The notes below the pieces were generated by a model. It saw nothing but the letters and a program-made list of their open reading frames with translations, made no database searches and had not been told where the DNA came from. A stretch of 35,615 nucleotides of DNA, taken from Sulfuritalea sp. GTDB taxonomy: Bacteria > Pseudomonadota > Gammaproteobacteria > Burkholderiales > Rhodocyclaceae. Positions 1 through 8,629 of the stretch are shown in pieces. The first letter of the stretch is position 1. Every line of letters starts with the position of its first letter. A program made the translations under genes and the position numbers. Where the stretch lies: positions 1-35,615 of the forward strand of contig JAUSCI010000007.1 in the NCBI GenBank assembly GCA_030651305.1, written 5' to 3'.

Positions 1-140
1 GAGGATAGATGTCCGCCGGTTTTCGATACCGATTCGAGCAGAAAGGCCCGCAGTTCGTCAGCCACCTGGGGCAACTGGTCGCGCGGCAGGGCGCGCAGTT
101 CGGCCGGCGAATTGATCGTGTCGAGCAAGGGATGGGTCAT
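1..140 (-). CDS. dxs: 1-deoxy-D-xylulose-5-phosphate synthase, N-terminal fragment
   Basis: Only the first 46 codons are inside the window; the gene runs off the left edge. The reading starts [15 protein letters not shown] and reaches [11 protein letters not shown], the conserved N-terminal segment of DXS, which ends in the GGHL(S/A)S stretch of the thiamine-diphosphate domain. DXS condenses pyruvate and glyceraldehyde-3-phosphate to start the MEP isoprenoid pathway. The start ATG shares one base with the stop of ispA (TGATG), so the two are translationally coupled in the order xseB-ispA-dxs. Identification rests on the N-terminus only but fits the classic ispA-dxs order. Confidence 0.93.
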   Translation of the reverse strand, partial: MTHPLLDTINSPAELRALPRDQLPQVADELRAFLLESVSKTGGHLS

Positions 141-1024
141 CAGAAGGTCCGCTCGACGATAAAGTCGGTAAGTTCGTGCAGACGAAGGGCCGACTCGCCG
201 AACGGAGTCAGCTCTTGGTGCGCGTCCTGCCTCAATTTGCTTGCCATCGATTTGGCTTCGTTCGCGCCGAGAATGTTGACATAGGTTGGCTTGTTCTGCG
301 CGGCGTCCTTGCCGGCGGTCTTGCCCAGTGTTGCCGTGCTTGCTTCGGTGTCGAGGATATCGTCAACCACCTGAAATAGCAGCCCGATCCGGTTGGCGAA
401 GCGCCCGAGACGCTCCAGAGCATCAGGTGCGGCGTCTCCGCAGTGGGCACCGAGCAGGACTGCGGCGCGGATAAGTGCCCCGGTCTTGTGAATATGCATG
501 TATTCCAGTTCGTTGATCGTAAGCTGCTGACCGACGGCAGCCAGATCGATTGCCTGGCCGCCGGCCATGCCGCGCGACCCGGAGGCGGTCGCCAGCAGAC
601 GCAGCATGTCGAGTTGCCTCGCCGCTGAGACGCCGGCAAGGCGACTTGAAAGAGACTGAAAAGCCTGGGTCTGCAGTGCATCACCGACCAGAAGCGCCGT
701 TGCTTCATCGAACTCGACGTGGCAGGTCGGCTTGCCGCGGCGCAGGACGTCGTTGTCCATGCAGGGCAGGTCGTCGTGCACCAGCGAATAGGCGTGAATC
801 AGTTCGACGGCAGTGGCCGGGGCGTCGAGCACATTGCTGTCGGCGCCAAAGATAGATCCAGCCGCATGGCACAGCAGCGGACGGACGCGCTTGCCGCCTC
901 CCAGCGCGGCGTAGCGCATCGCCTCATGCAGGCGCGCAGGGGCCAGTTCGGAAGACGGCAGGGCGCTTTCCAGGGCCGTTTCCGTGCGTTTCTGGATGCC
1001 GGACATCCATGTAGGAAAATTCAT
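140..1024 (-). CDS. ispA: (2E,6E)-farnesyl diphosphate synthase
   Basis: Short-chain trans-prenyltransferase that condenses DMAPP/GPP with IPP to make farnesyl diphosphate in the cytosol. The predicted protein has 294 aa, the usual IspA length. Visible motifs are GGGKRVRP (about 42-49), the first aspartate-rich motif DDLPCMD (84-90) and the second DDILD (221-225); both bind Mg-diphosphate. The reading frame is open 19 codons further upstream, but that stretch overlaps xseB and is not family-like, so the ATG 7 bp after the xseB stop is chosen. Lies in the operon xseB-ispA-dxs and supplies prenyl units made from the product of dxs. Confidence 0.95.
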   Translation of the reverse strand: MNFPTWMSGIQKRTETALESALPSSELAPARLHEAMRYAALGGGKRVRPLLCHAAGSIFGADSNVLDAPATAVELIHAYSLVHDDLPCMDNDVLRRGKPTCHVEFDEATALLVGDALQTQAFQSLSSRLAGVSAARQLDMLRLLATASGSRGMAGGQAIDLAAVGQQLTINELEYMHIHKTGALIRAAVLLGAHCGDAAPDALERLGRFANRIGLLFQVVDDILDTEASTATLGKTAGKDAAQNKPTYVNILGANEAKSMASKLRQDAHQELTPFGESALRLHELTDFIVERTF

Positions 1025-1031
1025 GGATGTC

Positions 1032-1307
1032 TCAGCTTTCCTTTTCGCCGCCGGTCCCCGGATCGAAGTCGTGCAATCCATTGGCGTCGAGGATGCGTAT
1101 CTGCTGCTCGGCGGCAGTCAGCGTGTCCTGACACTGGCGCAACAGCGCTATGCCGCGCTGGTAGGCGTCGAGCGCATCCTGCAATGGCATCTGACCTGCC
1201 TCCATCGCGGCGACGATGCCCTCCAGTTCGGTGAGAGCGCTTTCGAACGACGGGGCTGTTGCGGTCGCTGAATCGGTGTTTGGATCGGTGTTCTGGATAG
1301 TGGCCAT
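1032..1307 (-). CDS. xseB: Exodeoxyribonuclease VII small subunit
   Basis: 91-aa protein with the XseB core FESALTELEGIVAAMEAG followed by LQDALDAYQRGIALLRQCQ and an acidic tail. XseB subunits bind the large subunit XseA to form the single-strand-specific exonuclease VII. The first 18 residues are low-complexity (T, D, A, N rich), as is common in the family. First gene of the left-reading operon with ispA and dxs. xseA is not in the window, as is usual in proteobacteria. Confidence 0.94.
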   Translation of the reverse strand: MATIQNTDPNTDSATATAPSFESALTELEGIVAAMEAGQMPLQDALDAYQRGIALLRQCQDTLTAAEQQIRILDANGLHDFDPGTGGEKES

Positions 1308-1356
1308 GAGTGAAGCCTTGGCCGAGAGCGGTGACCAGCGGCAAGGGAAAACCGTA

Positions 1357-1386
1357 AAAATAGCCTAAGGTGCGCCCTCTGGTCAA
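1357..1386 (-). promoter_or_regulatory. Putative sigma70 promoter for xseB-ispA-dxs
   Basis: On the minus strand, TTGACC (1386-1381) is followed after 18 bp by TATTTT (1362-1357), about 50 bp upstream of the xseB ATG. In the same 241-bp divergent gap (1308-1548), TACAAT at 1393-1398 on the plus strand could be the -10 of the Rieske gene, but I see no good -35 for it. Prediction by eye. Confidence 0.45.
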
Positions 1387-1548
1387 ATTGGCTACAATTG
1401 CGCGGTCGGTAAACACCGGCGGTTTCCCTGTTCTGACGGGTCTTTAGTTTCGGCATAACCACCGCTAGCGCGGGTATTAGCTTGCTCTGAAACTTCGTTT
1501 TCCGTCCATTTCCGGTTTCCGGGTAAACCCTCTTGGAGGTTGGGAATA

Positions 1549-2649
1549 ATGTCTGATGTCGGCGCCCGCGCACTCCTCTCTCCGGGGGAGTCGCAGTTTC
1601 CGGTGGAGTGGTATTCCGACGAAAAGCTCTTCGAACAGGAAAAGAAGCTGATCTTCGATGCCGGCCCGGGCTACGTCGGCCATGAGTTGATGGTTCCCGA
1701 GTTGTACGACTATCGTTCGCAGGAGTGGTACGACCATGCACGAATCGTGGTGCGCCAACCGGATGGCTGCTACGAGATGTCAAATGTTTGCCGTCATCGC
1801 CAGGCGATCATGTTGCAGGGTGCCGGCAATGCAAAAAACATCGTCTGTCCGATCCATCGCTGGACCTACGATGCCGCCGGCGAGTTGATCGGCGCGCCGC
1901 ATTTCCCGGCCAATCCTTGCCTCAACCTGGCCAGGCAGAAACTCGAAAACTGGCAGGGGCTGTTGTTCAAGGGACCGCGCTCGGCCAACGCCGACCTCGC
2001 CGGCATGAAGGTCGCGGGTGAACTCGATTTTTCCGGCTACAAGCTCGATCACGTCGAACTGCACCAGTGCAACTACAACTGGAAAACCTTCATCGAGGTC
2101 TACCTCGAGGACTATCATGTCGTTCCGTATCACCCGGGACTTGGTGGCTTCGTCACCTGCGACGATCTGACCTGGCAGTTCGGTGACTGGTATTCGGTGC
2201 AGCGCGTCGGTGTCACCTCGCTGGCAAAGCCCGGTACGGCGACTTATCAGCGCTGGCACAAGGCGGTGCTGGAGTATTACAACGGCGAGTTGCCCAAGCA
2301 CGGCGCAATCTGGCTGACCTATTTTCCGAACATCATGGTCGAGTGGTATCCGCACGTACTGGTGGTGTCGACGCTGGTGCCGCAGGACGTGGATCAGACC
2401 CTGAATGTGGTCGAGTTCTACTATCCCGAGGACATTGCCCTGTTCGAGCCGGAGTTCATCAAGGCCGAGCAGGCCGCGTACATGGAGACTGCGATCGAAG
2501 ACGACGACATCGGCGAGCGCATGGACCGTGGCCGACGCGCGCTGATGAGGCAGGGACGCAGCGAAGCCGGGCCCTACCAGTCGCCCATGGAAGACGGCAT
2601 GCAGCACTTCCATGAGTTCTACCGACGCGTGATGGCCGGCCACATCTGA
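1549..2649 (+). CDS. Rieske-type aromatic ring-hydroxylating oxygenase, alpha subunit
   Basis: 366-aa Rieske non-heme iron oxygenase. The Rieske [2Fe-2S] cluster ligands are C81-x-H83 and C100-x2-H103 (CRH...CPIH). The mononuclear iron site is visible as D188/H190-x4-H195 in EDYHVVPYHPG. The C-terminal half is the SRPBCC substrate domain. GGAGG at 1535-1539 lies 9 nt before ATG 1549, which decides this start over a TTG at 1540. No reductase or beta subunit is adjacent, so it would need an external electron supply. From memory, many betaproteobacteria have such a gene divergent from xseB-ispA-dxs, which hints at an isoprenoid- or membrane-lipid-related substrate. The true substrate is unknown. 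Confidence 0.88.
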   Translation: MSDVGARALLSPGESQFPVEWYSDEKLFEQEKKLIFDAGPGYVGHELMVPELYDYRSQEWYDHARIVVRQPDGCYEMSNVCRHRQAIMLQGAGNAKNIVCPIHRWTYDAAGELIGAPHFPANPCLNLARQKLENWQGLLFKGPRSANADLAGMKVAGELDFSGYKLDHVELHQCNYNWKTFIEVYLEDYHVVPYHPGLGGFVTCDDLTWQFGDWYSVQRVGVTSLAKPGTATYQRWHKAVLEYYNGELPKHGAIWLTYFPNIMVEWYPHVLVVSTLVPQDVDQTLNVVEFYYPEDIALFEPEFIKAEQAAYMETAIEDDDIGERMDRGRRALMRQGRSEAGPYQSPMEDGMQHFHEFYRRVMAGHI

Positions 2650-2657
2650 TCGGGGAA

Positions 2658-3521
2658 ATGCAGTCACTCTGGATGATCGCGGCAAGCCTGCTGTTTGCCT
2701 GCATGGGTGTTTGCGTAAAGCTCGGCTCGGCGCAGTTCGCGGCGGCCGAGCTGGTGTTCTGGCGCGGCTTCATCGCCACGCTGCTGCTCGGTTCCTACAT
2801 CCTCGTGCGCCGGTTGTCGCTGTCCACACCGCATGCCCGAACCCATGTCGTGCGCGGCCTGGCGGGCTTCGTCTCGCTGGTGATGTTTTTCCATGCCATC
2901 AGCCTGATTCCGCTGGCTGCGGCGGTGACGCTGAACTACACCTCGCCGCTCTTCCTCGCACTGCTGCTGGTGCTCTGGCTGAGGGAGCCGGTGCGCCGCG
3001 GGTTTTACGCCGTGCTGGCAGCGGGTTTCATCGGCGTCATTTTCCTGCTGCAGCCGACGCTGGCCCGTGACCAGTGGCTGGGCGCGGCATTTGGCCTTGG
3101 CTCCGGGATAATTTCCAGCATTGCCTACCTCAACGTACGGCGTCTGGGCGAACTGGGCGAGCCGGAATGGCGCACGGTGTTCTATTTTTCGGCCCTGTCG
3201 GCGCTGGGCGGCCTGCCCTGGCTGCTGCTGGCGGATCCCTTCCATGCCATCGACCTGCGCGGCTGGCTGCTGCTGCTTGGCGTGGGCGGCTTCGGCGTGC
3301 TGGCGCAACTATGCATGACGGCGGCCTACAAGCGTGGCAAGACGCTGGTCTCGGCCAGCCTGGCCTACAGTACGGTGGTGTTTTCCAGTGCCTTCGGCAT
3401 GCTGTTGTGGGGCGAAACCCTGCCATGGGCTGGCTGGCTGGGTGTGGCGCTGATCGTGGCCAGCGGCGTGCTGGCTACCGCGCTGTCGCGGCGGACGGAT
3501 ACCGAAGCCGTGACCGACTGA
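2658..3521 (+). CDS. DMT-superfamily transporter with EamA domains
   Basis: 287-aa integral membrane protein with about ten hydrophobic helices arranged as two EamA repeats (roughly residues 1-135 and 145-280). An example of the family's residues is the start MQSLWMIAASLLFACMGVCVKLG, here described only as its first helix. Members of this family export metabolites such as amino acids or nucleosides, but the substrate cannot be read from the sequence. It starts 8 bp after the Rieske gene with GGGG close before the ATG, so the two are probably co-transcribed. It converges with the ThDP enzyme gene across a 10-bp gap. Confidence 0.85.
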   Translation: MQSLWMIAASLLFACMGVCVKLGSAQFAAAELVFWRGFIATLLLGSYILVRRLSLSTPHARTHVVRGLAGFVSLVMFFHAISLIPLAAAVTLNYTSPLFLALLLVLWLREPVRRGFYAVLAAGFIGVIFLLQPTLARDQWLGAAFGLGSGIISSIAYLNVRRLGELGEPEWRTVFYFSALSALGGLPWLLLADPFHAIDLRGWLLLLGVGGFGVLAQLCMTAAYKRGKTLVSASLAYSTVVFSSAFGMLLWGETLPWAGWLGVALIVASGVLATALSRRTDTEAVTD

Positions 3522-3531
3522 AAGGTCGGCG

Positions 3532-5265
3532 TCAACCGGTAATCTTCCGTTTCATCGCGCGGGTCACCATGCGCAGGCGCTGAGCCAGCGGCAGGCGCTT
3601 GAAATTGGTCTTCACGGCGCCCTGCGTGAATGCAGTGCGCCTGGAGTAGTCCATGATGAGGTTGACGATCACCGCGCGTCCGCCGCCAGCAACTTCCCGG
3701 GCGCGGGCGATGGCCTGCGGCACCTCGGCATTTGACGCCACGCGGACGTACTCGGCGCCGGTGGCGATCGCGACGCCGCTGAAGTCGATGGCGCCCAGCG
3801 CCGTGCAGGGCTTGCGATTGAAGGGAATCTGCTGAGCCTGGGCGATCTGCGACAGTTCGCCGTCATGGAACACGTAGTAAACGAGACCCAGGCCCAACCG
3901 GGTGGCGGAAACGATTTCCATGCAGGTCATGGTGAAGGCGCCGTCGCCGACGATGGCGAATACTTCCCGATCGGGATTGGCCAGTTTGGCGCCAATTGCG
4001 GCCGGCACCGCGTAGCCCATGCTGTTGAAATCGGTCGGCACGATCAGCGCTTTCGGGCACCGTACCGGGAACAGTTCGGCCGTCAGGTAGGTGTGGTTGC
4101 CGTCGTCGACCACGGTGATTGCATCGTCGGGCACGGCGGCGCGCAAGGCATTGAAAAACACCGCCGGATTGACCTTGTCGCCGCTGTCGTGTCGCAGCCA
4201 TTCGTCGTTGTAGGCGGCCTTGTCGCGGGCAATGCGCTGCTGCAAGTCCACATTCGGCGTACGCCCGGCGCCGACTCTTTGCAGTTCCTCCAGCAGCGCG
4301 GCCAGCACAGCGGACGCATCGCCTTCCAGCGCCACTGCCGCGGGGTAGTTGGCGCTGAATACCGCGGGATTGATATCGGCGTGAATCAGGTTCGGCGGCA
4401 CCGTGACGCCAAAGCTGCCCGTGGCAATCTCCGCAAAGCGCGTGCCGACCGCCAGCATGCAGTCGCAGTCGGCAAAGGCGTTGCGTGCCGCGGGCACCGC
4501 GGCGGCGCCGAAGCCGAAGCCAGTGTGCAGCGGGTGGGCGGCGGAAAATACTGAAAGTCCCTGCAGGGTAGTCGCCACCGGCGCTTGCAGGAAGTCGGCT
4601 ATGGCGCGTGTTTGCTCGAACGCATCGCGCGCGCCCCAGCCGACGAACAGGGCCGGATGCCTTGCGGCCAGCAGCATTTCCGCCGCGCGCCGGATTTCGC
4701 TCGCGGCCGCGCGCTGCGGCTTGGCAATGACCGGTCGGTCGGGCATCTCGCTCACTTCGCCGGGGAACATCTGCAGGTTCACCGGGATCTCGACGAAGAC
4801 CGGTCCCGGCTCGCCGGAATGGGCTATCTCCCATGCATTGAAGAGCATCGGCACGATCTCGGCGTGGTGGGTGACGTGGAAGGTCGCCTTGGTCAGAGGC
4901 TTGAGGAAGGCATGCTGGTCGAGTTCGTGCAACTGGTAGCGCTTGTCCAGATCGGTGCGAATGCCGCCGCAGATCACCAGCATCGGAATGCCGTCGAGAA
5001 AGGCCTCGCCGATGCCGCTGGCGGCGTGCGTGGCGCCCGCGGCGGGAACGATCACCAGCGTTCCGGTCAAGTCCGAAGTGCGGCTCATGCCGTCGGCCAT
5101 GAAGGATGCGCCGCCTTCGTGGGTCACCAGCACCGGCGTGATCTGCGGCGAACTGTTGAGCTCGTCATACAGCTCCGTGTTATGCACGCCCGGAATGCCG
5201 AAGGTGTATTTGATGCCGAGGGCTTCGAGGGCTCGCACCGCGATCCATGCGCCGGTTCGTTTCAT
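3532..5265 (-). CDS. ThDP-dependent enzyme, acetolactate synthase-like
   Basis: 577-aa protein with the three-domain ThDP-enzyme fold: an N-terminal PYR domain with the catalytic glutamate E50 (THEGGASFMADG), a central domain, and a C-terminal PP domain with the ThDP/Mg motif starting GDG at 440-442. In the usual motif GDG-x(25-27)-N-D/N the asparagine helps bind Mg; here the position reads FHDGELSQ, so H467 stands where N is expected. No regulatory small subunit (IlvH-like) is nearby, so this is unlikely to be the biosynthetic IlvB. It follows the FAD dehydrogenase by 21 bp on the same strand, which suggests a joint catabolic role. The substrate is unknown; a 2-oxo acid decarboxylase or carboligase is the general expectation. 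Confidence 0.82.
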   Translation of the reverse strand: MKRTGAWIAVRALEALGIKYTFGIPGVHNTELYDELNSSPQITPVLVTHEGGASFMADGMSRTSDLTGTLVIVPAAGATHAASGIGEAFLDGIPMLVICGGIRTDLDKRYQLHELDQHAFLKPLTKATFHVTHHAEIVPMLFNAWEIAHSGEPGPVFVEIPVNLQMFPGEVSEMPDRPVIAKPQRAAASEIRRAAEMLLAARHPALFVGWGARDAFEQTRAIADFLQAPVATTLQGLSVFSAAHPLHTGFGFGAAAVPAARNAFADCDCMLAVGTRFAEIATGSFGVTVPPNLIHADINPAVFSANYPAAVALEGDASAVLAALLEELQRVGAGRTPNVDLQQRIARDKAAYNDEWLRHDSGDKVNPAVFFNALRAAVPDDAITVVDDGNHTYLTAELFPVRCPKALIVPTDFNSMGYAVPAAIGAKLANPDREVFAIVGDGAFTMTCMEIVSATRLGLGLVYYVFHDGELSQIAQAQQIPFNRKPCTALGAIDFSGVAIATGAEYVRVASNAEVPQAIARAREVAGGGRAVIVNLIMDYSRRTAFTQGAVKTNFKRLPLAQRLRMVTRAMKRKITG

Positions 5266-5286
5266 TGTCGGGTCTCCGGGTTTGCG

Positions 5287-6885
5287 TCAGGTGTTGGCCG
5301 CAGCGGCCTGGCCGGCGATGCGGCCGGTCAGGATGCAACCGCCGAGAAAGCCACCTTCGAGCGCGCGCAGGCCGTGCATGCCGCCGCCGCCAAAGCCGGC
5401 GGCTTCACCCGCGGCATACAGTCCGGGTATGGCTTCGCCGGCGTGGTTCAGCACACGGCTTTGCAGATCGGTCTGGATGCCGCCGAGGCTCTTGCGGCTG
5501 ATGATGAATTCGCGCACCGCGATCAGCGGCCCGGCCTTCGGATCGAGGATCTTCTGGAACTTGCAGGTGCGGATTCGGTCGCCCTTCCAGTGACGTACAT
5601 AGGCGATGCGCCGCAACTGCTCGTCGTTGTGGAAAGTCGGGCCGCGGTCGATCTGCGCGTCGTAGCTCTCAACCGTGGCGCGGATGGCGTCGAGGCTCAC
5701 CGCGTCGTCGCCCTGCAGCGCATTCATTTTCGCCACCAGTTCCGGCAGATCGCGACCGACCACGAAGTCCTCGCAGGAACCGGTCATTTCGTCATAGAGC
5801 CAGCGGTTGCCGAAAATCAGGTCGCGCAGGAAGGCGAGCTTCTTCCTGTCGCGGATCGACGGGTTGTGCTCGGCGCCGGACACCGCGAGTTCCTTGAGCG
5901 CAATGCTCTTGTTCATCAGCTGCCAGGAATACTGCCGCTCCTGGGCGCACACCTGGGCCACCAGATCGCGCGTGTCGAAGCCCGTCACCAGCGGCATTGG
6001 GCCGATGCGCCGGCCGCGCCAGTCGAGCCACAGCGCCGAGCGCGGCGGCACCAGCGAGAGGCCGTGTCCGGGCTTCCGCGGCCGCGGATGATGCACACCG
6101 GCGGCATAGTTCCACATGGCGTCGAGATGTGTGAGATTGCCGCCGACCGAACCCACCGCGTCGTGCAGCCTGCCGTCGGCGTAGCGGTGCGAGCCGTTGA
6201 GGATCACCGGCGGCGGCGAAGACCAGTCGCGGTGCCAGTGCTGCCGTACGCGTTCGATGTTGCCGTTGAAGCCGCCGGCGGCGACGATGACGCCGCCTGC
6301 CGTCAGTTCAAACGGCAGGCCATCCTCCTCGCCGACGCCTCGACAGCCAGTGACGGCGCCGTTCGCGGTCAATAGTTCCTCGACGCGCTGGCCGAAGCGG
6401 ATCTCCAGGTTGGCACGGCGGGGATGCTGCTCCAGCGTGTCGATCAGGCGCAAAGCCAGTTCGCGTCCCGTGCCCCAGACGATATGAAAGCGCGGCACGG
6501 AATTGCCTGGCGTGAACAGGCCGCGTTCGACCCAGTGCGGAGCGGGAATAAAGCCGATGCCGCGCTGTCGCAGCCAGACGCCGACATCGTCATGGCAGCG
6601 CTGCACATACGCTTCCGCCCAGGCGCAGGGCCAGCGGTCGTTCTTGTCGAGTTCGCCGAAGGCGTGCCAGTCGGCCAGCGCCAGTTCGGGCGTATCGCGA
6701 ATGCCGGCGCGCCGCTGCTCCGGTGTGCCGACCAGAAAGATGCCGCCGAAACTTTCCTTCGCCAGACCGCCGAAGTTGTCGGCCGTATCGCGTTCCAGCA
6801 GCAGCACGCTGCGTCCGGCGTCGAGCAGTTCCAGCGCGGCGCAGATACCCGCAATGCCGCCGCCGATGATGATGACTTCGCTCAC
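5287..6885 (-). CDS. FAD-binding dehydrogenase, KSTD/fumarate-reductase-like
   Basis: 532-aa flavoprotein. It opens with the dinucleotide-binding GGGIAG (8-13) and the ribose-binding E31 at the end of beta-2. Near the C-terminus it has the second FAD motif GLYAAGEAAGFGGGGMHG. The architecture matches the FAD_binding_2 family that includes 3-ketosteroid dehydrogenases and the mycobacterial FAD-binding dehydrogenase Rv0785; it resembles the latter subgroup more than true KSTDs, so steroid activity should not be assumed. The start is GTG with GAGGAG about 9 nt upstream. First gene of a two-gene unit with the ThDP enzyme. Confidence 0.85.
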   Translation of the reverse strand: MSEVIIIGGGIAGICAALELLDAGRSVLLLERDTADNFGGLAKESFGGIFLVGTPEQRRAGIRDTPELALADWHAFGELDKNDRWPCAWAEAYVQRCHDDVGVWLRQRGIGFIPAPHWVERGLFTPGNSVPRFHIVWGTGRELALRLIDTLEQHPRRANLEIRFGQRVEELLTANGAVTGCRGVGEEDGLPFELTAGGVIVAAGGFNGNIERVRQHWHRDWSSPPPVILNGSHRYADGRLHDAVGSVGGNLTHLDAMWNYAAGVHHPRPRKPGHGLSLVPPRSALWLDWRGRRIGPMPLVTGFDTRDLVAQVCAQERQYSWQLMNKSIALKELAVSGAEHNPSIRDRKKLAFLRDLIFGNRWLYDEMTGSCEDFVVGRDLPELVAKMNALQGDDAVSLDAIRATVESYDAQIDRGPTFHNDEQLRRIAYVRHWKGDRIRTCKFQKILDPKAGPLIAVREFIISRKSLGGIQTDLQSRVLNHAGEAIPGLYAAGEAAGFGGGGMHGLRALEGGFLGGCILTGRIAGQAAAANT

Positions 6886-6977
6886 GGTCTCATCTCCTCA
6901 TTTTGTTGCCGGAGTTTAGCCCGAAATCATGTCGTGCCGAATCGTGCCGACGGGCCGGCTTGCCGTGGCCGCGATCG

Positions 6978-7001
6978 AAAGTCGGCCCTGGCGATACGGC
7001 G
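6978..7001 (+). repeat. Dispersed 24-bp motif, copy A
   Basis: Matches 22 of 24 bases of the motif whose core is GTCGGCGCTGGCGAGACGGC (identical copies at 29486 and 35299). Lies in the 197-bp gap between the FAD dehydrogenase and the coiled-coil protein, in which I otherwise recognise nothing. Confidence 0.6.
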
Positions 7002-7082
7002 CCATGACATCGGACCTCGGCATATCGGGAAATGGCAAACACTCGTGGAACCCGCTAAGCTGTTATTCGAATGGAGAACTCG

Positions 7083-7784
7083 ATGCACATTAGAACCTTG
7101 CTGGCGCTCGCTCTCATGCTCGCCCATGCCTGTACCTTGGCACAAACGGCGGACACATCGCCGCCAATCTCGCTTGACGACGCTCGCGCCCAGCGTGTCA
7201 CAGGCAAGGCATTAAAAGACGAGGCACAGAAGACCTACGAAGCGGAGCGGGCGGCATGTCAAAGCAAGGCCATCGCCATCAGCTGCATGAGTTCGGCGAA
7301 AGAAAAGCGTATCGAAGCGGTGAGGCGAGGCGAAACGATGGAGCGCGAGGGCCGCAAAGCCGAACGCGAAATCCACCGGCTGGAGGTCGAGGCCAAGGCG
7401 ACGAAGCGTGCGGCCGAGGCGCCCGCTCAGGAAGCCAGGCAGCAGGCGGATGTCGCTCGCTATCGCGAGAAGGAGGCGCAACGGGCAGTCGAGCGCGAAC
7501 GCAGTCGTGCGGAAGAGTCAGCCAAGCTTGAGAAGCGTCGCAGCAAGCTGGCCGTCGAGCAGGCGGCACGGAACAAGAGGCTGGAGGAGCAGCGGAAAGA
7601 GGATGCGAGAAGGCTGGAAGCCGCACCAGCCAATGCCAGGAAAAAGGCCGATCGGGAAAGGCAGCATGCCGAGCTGGTGAAGAAGATCGACGAGCGCGCG
7701 CGAAATTATGCCGAAGTGCTGAAAAGGCGGAAGGCCGAGGAGGCGGCAAGGCAAGCCGCCGCTGCGGCCACCACGCCCAGGTGA
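7083..7784 (+). CDS. Secreted coiled-coil protein of unknown function
   Basis: 233 aa. An N-terminal signal peptide (MHIRTLLALALMLAHACTLAQ) is followed by a short linker and then a long, highly charged Glu/Lys/Arg/Ala-rich segment (about 55-225) that should form a continuous coiled coil, TolA-like in composition. I do not recognise a family with a known role. An in-frame ATG lies 12 nt upstream (7071), but GGAGA at 7073-7077 sits correctly before ATG 7083, and this start puts the signal peptide at the terminus. It stands alone, convergent with the anti-sigma factor gene 38 bp away. A periplasmic structural or spacer role is a guess. Confidence 0.7.
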   Translation: MHIRTLLALALMLAHACTLAQTADTSPPISLDDARAQRVTGKALKDEAQKTYEAERAACQSKAIAISCMSSAKEKRIEAVRRGETMEREGRKAEREIHRLEVEAKATKRAAEAPAQEARQQADVARYREKEAQRAVERERSRAEESAKLEKRRSKLAVEQAARNKRLEEQRKEDARRLEAAPANARKKADRERQHAELVKKIDERARNYAEVLKRRKAEEAARQAAAAATTPR

Positions 7785-7822
7785 GTGCGCGGTGCAGGAG
7801 TCGCCAACCGGCACGCCGGGGC

Positions 7823-8629
7823 TTACTTGTGCTCGATTTGTTCGTAAACCGCTGTCGCGATGCGTGCCAGCTTGCCCTTGTCGATTCCGGCCGAAAGTGC
7901 ATAGCCGAACTTGCCGTCGATCCAGTAGAAGACATTGACCTGACCTTCCTGCGCAAAACGGAAAGCCGTATCCTGGTTGGGGGTGTTTTCGCTGGAAACG
8001 TAGAGCGTCAGCCGCTGTCCCGAGGCATCCTGGAACATGAACTGGGCCACGGGACCGACGTTGCCGGGCAGCAGGCGGCCGCCGACCAGTTCGTAGCCGA
8101 GCGCCCCGAGTTTGGGTGGGCGCACAGGCGTGCCGAGGCGCTTGGACAGCCAGGCGACGAGCTGGTCTTCCTGCTCGGCGCCGACTTCGACCGGACGGCG
8201 CACATCGGGGCTGAACACGGCGTGCGCTACCGCAGCCCGCCGCGGCAGCGGCGCCATTCTGGCCAGGCTCTCCGCCGGTGGGTAGCGGTCGTGCGCCAGC
8301 CAGCCAGCAAACCCGCTGACCAGCGCAATGAGTAGGCCCGCGGCAATGCGCTGCAGCGACCAGCGGGCGAGAAACGGCCGGCGGCGACCGTCGACTGCGG
8401 CTGTCGGCGGTGCCGATGCCAGCGCGCTCAGATTTGCCGGCAGCGGCTCGTCGAGTATCGGGTTGAACGCGGACCTGATGGTCTGCATCTGGTTCATATA
8501 GGCGCGCACGCGCCCGGCTTCGTCCGGCTGAGCCGCCAGGTAGTCTTCCACCTCGCTGCGCCGCGCGTCGGGCAGGGCGGCATCGACGTAGGCCTGCAGG
8601 TCGGCTTCGGTGATCGGGAGCGGGTTCAT
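7823..8629 (-). CDS. Anti-sigma factor, transmembrane
   Basis: 268 aa. The cytoplasmic N-terminal part (1-90, starting MNPLPITEADLQAYVDAALP) resembles the helical anti-sigma domain of RsiW/ChrR-type proteins. A single transmembrane helix follows at about 95-112, then a periplasmic C-terminal domain of about 150 residues. The zinc-binding H-x3-C-x2-C motif of ZAS anti-sigma factors is absent. The start overlaps the stop of the sigma gene by ATGA, the usual arrangement for a cognate pair. It should hold the sigma factor at the membrane until an envelope signal arrives; the signal is unknown. Confidence 0.85.
   Translation of the reverse strand: MNPLPITEADLQAYVDAALPDARRSEVEDYLAAQPDEAGRVRAYMNQMQTIRSAFNPILDEPLPANLSALASAPPTAAVDGRRRPFLARWSLQRIAAGLLIALVSGFAGWLAHDRYPPAESLARMAPLPRRAAVAHAVFSPDVRRPVEVGAEQEDQLVAWLSKRLGTPVRPPKLGALGYELVGGRLLPGNVGPVAQFMFQDASGQRLTLYVSSENTPNQDTAFRFAQEGQVNVFYWIDGKFGYALSAGIDKGKLARIATAVYEQIEHK

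Noticed and set aside
3521-3540. Further copies of the dispersed motif at 3523 and 11936
   Set aside because: Only about nine bases match in a row; too short to separate from chance in GC-rich DNA.
4585-6375. 596-codon frame on the plus strand opposite the ThDP and FAD enzyme genes
   Set aside because: It is an antisense shadow caused by high-GC codon bias; the minus-strand genes carry all family motifs.
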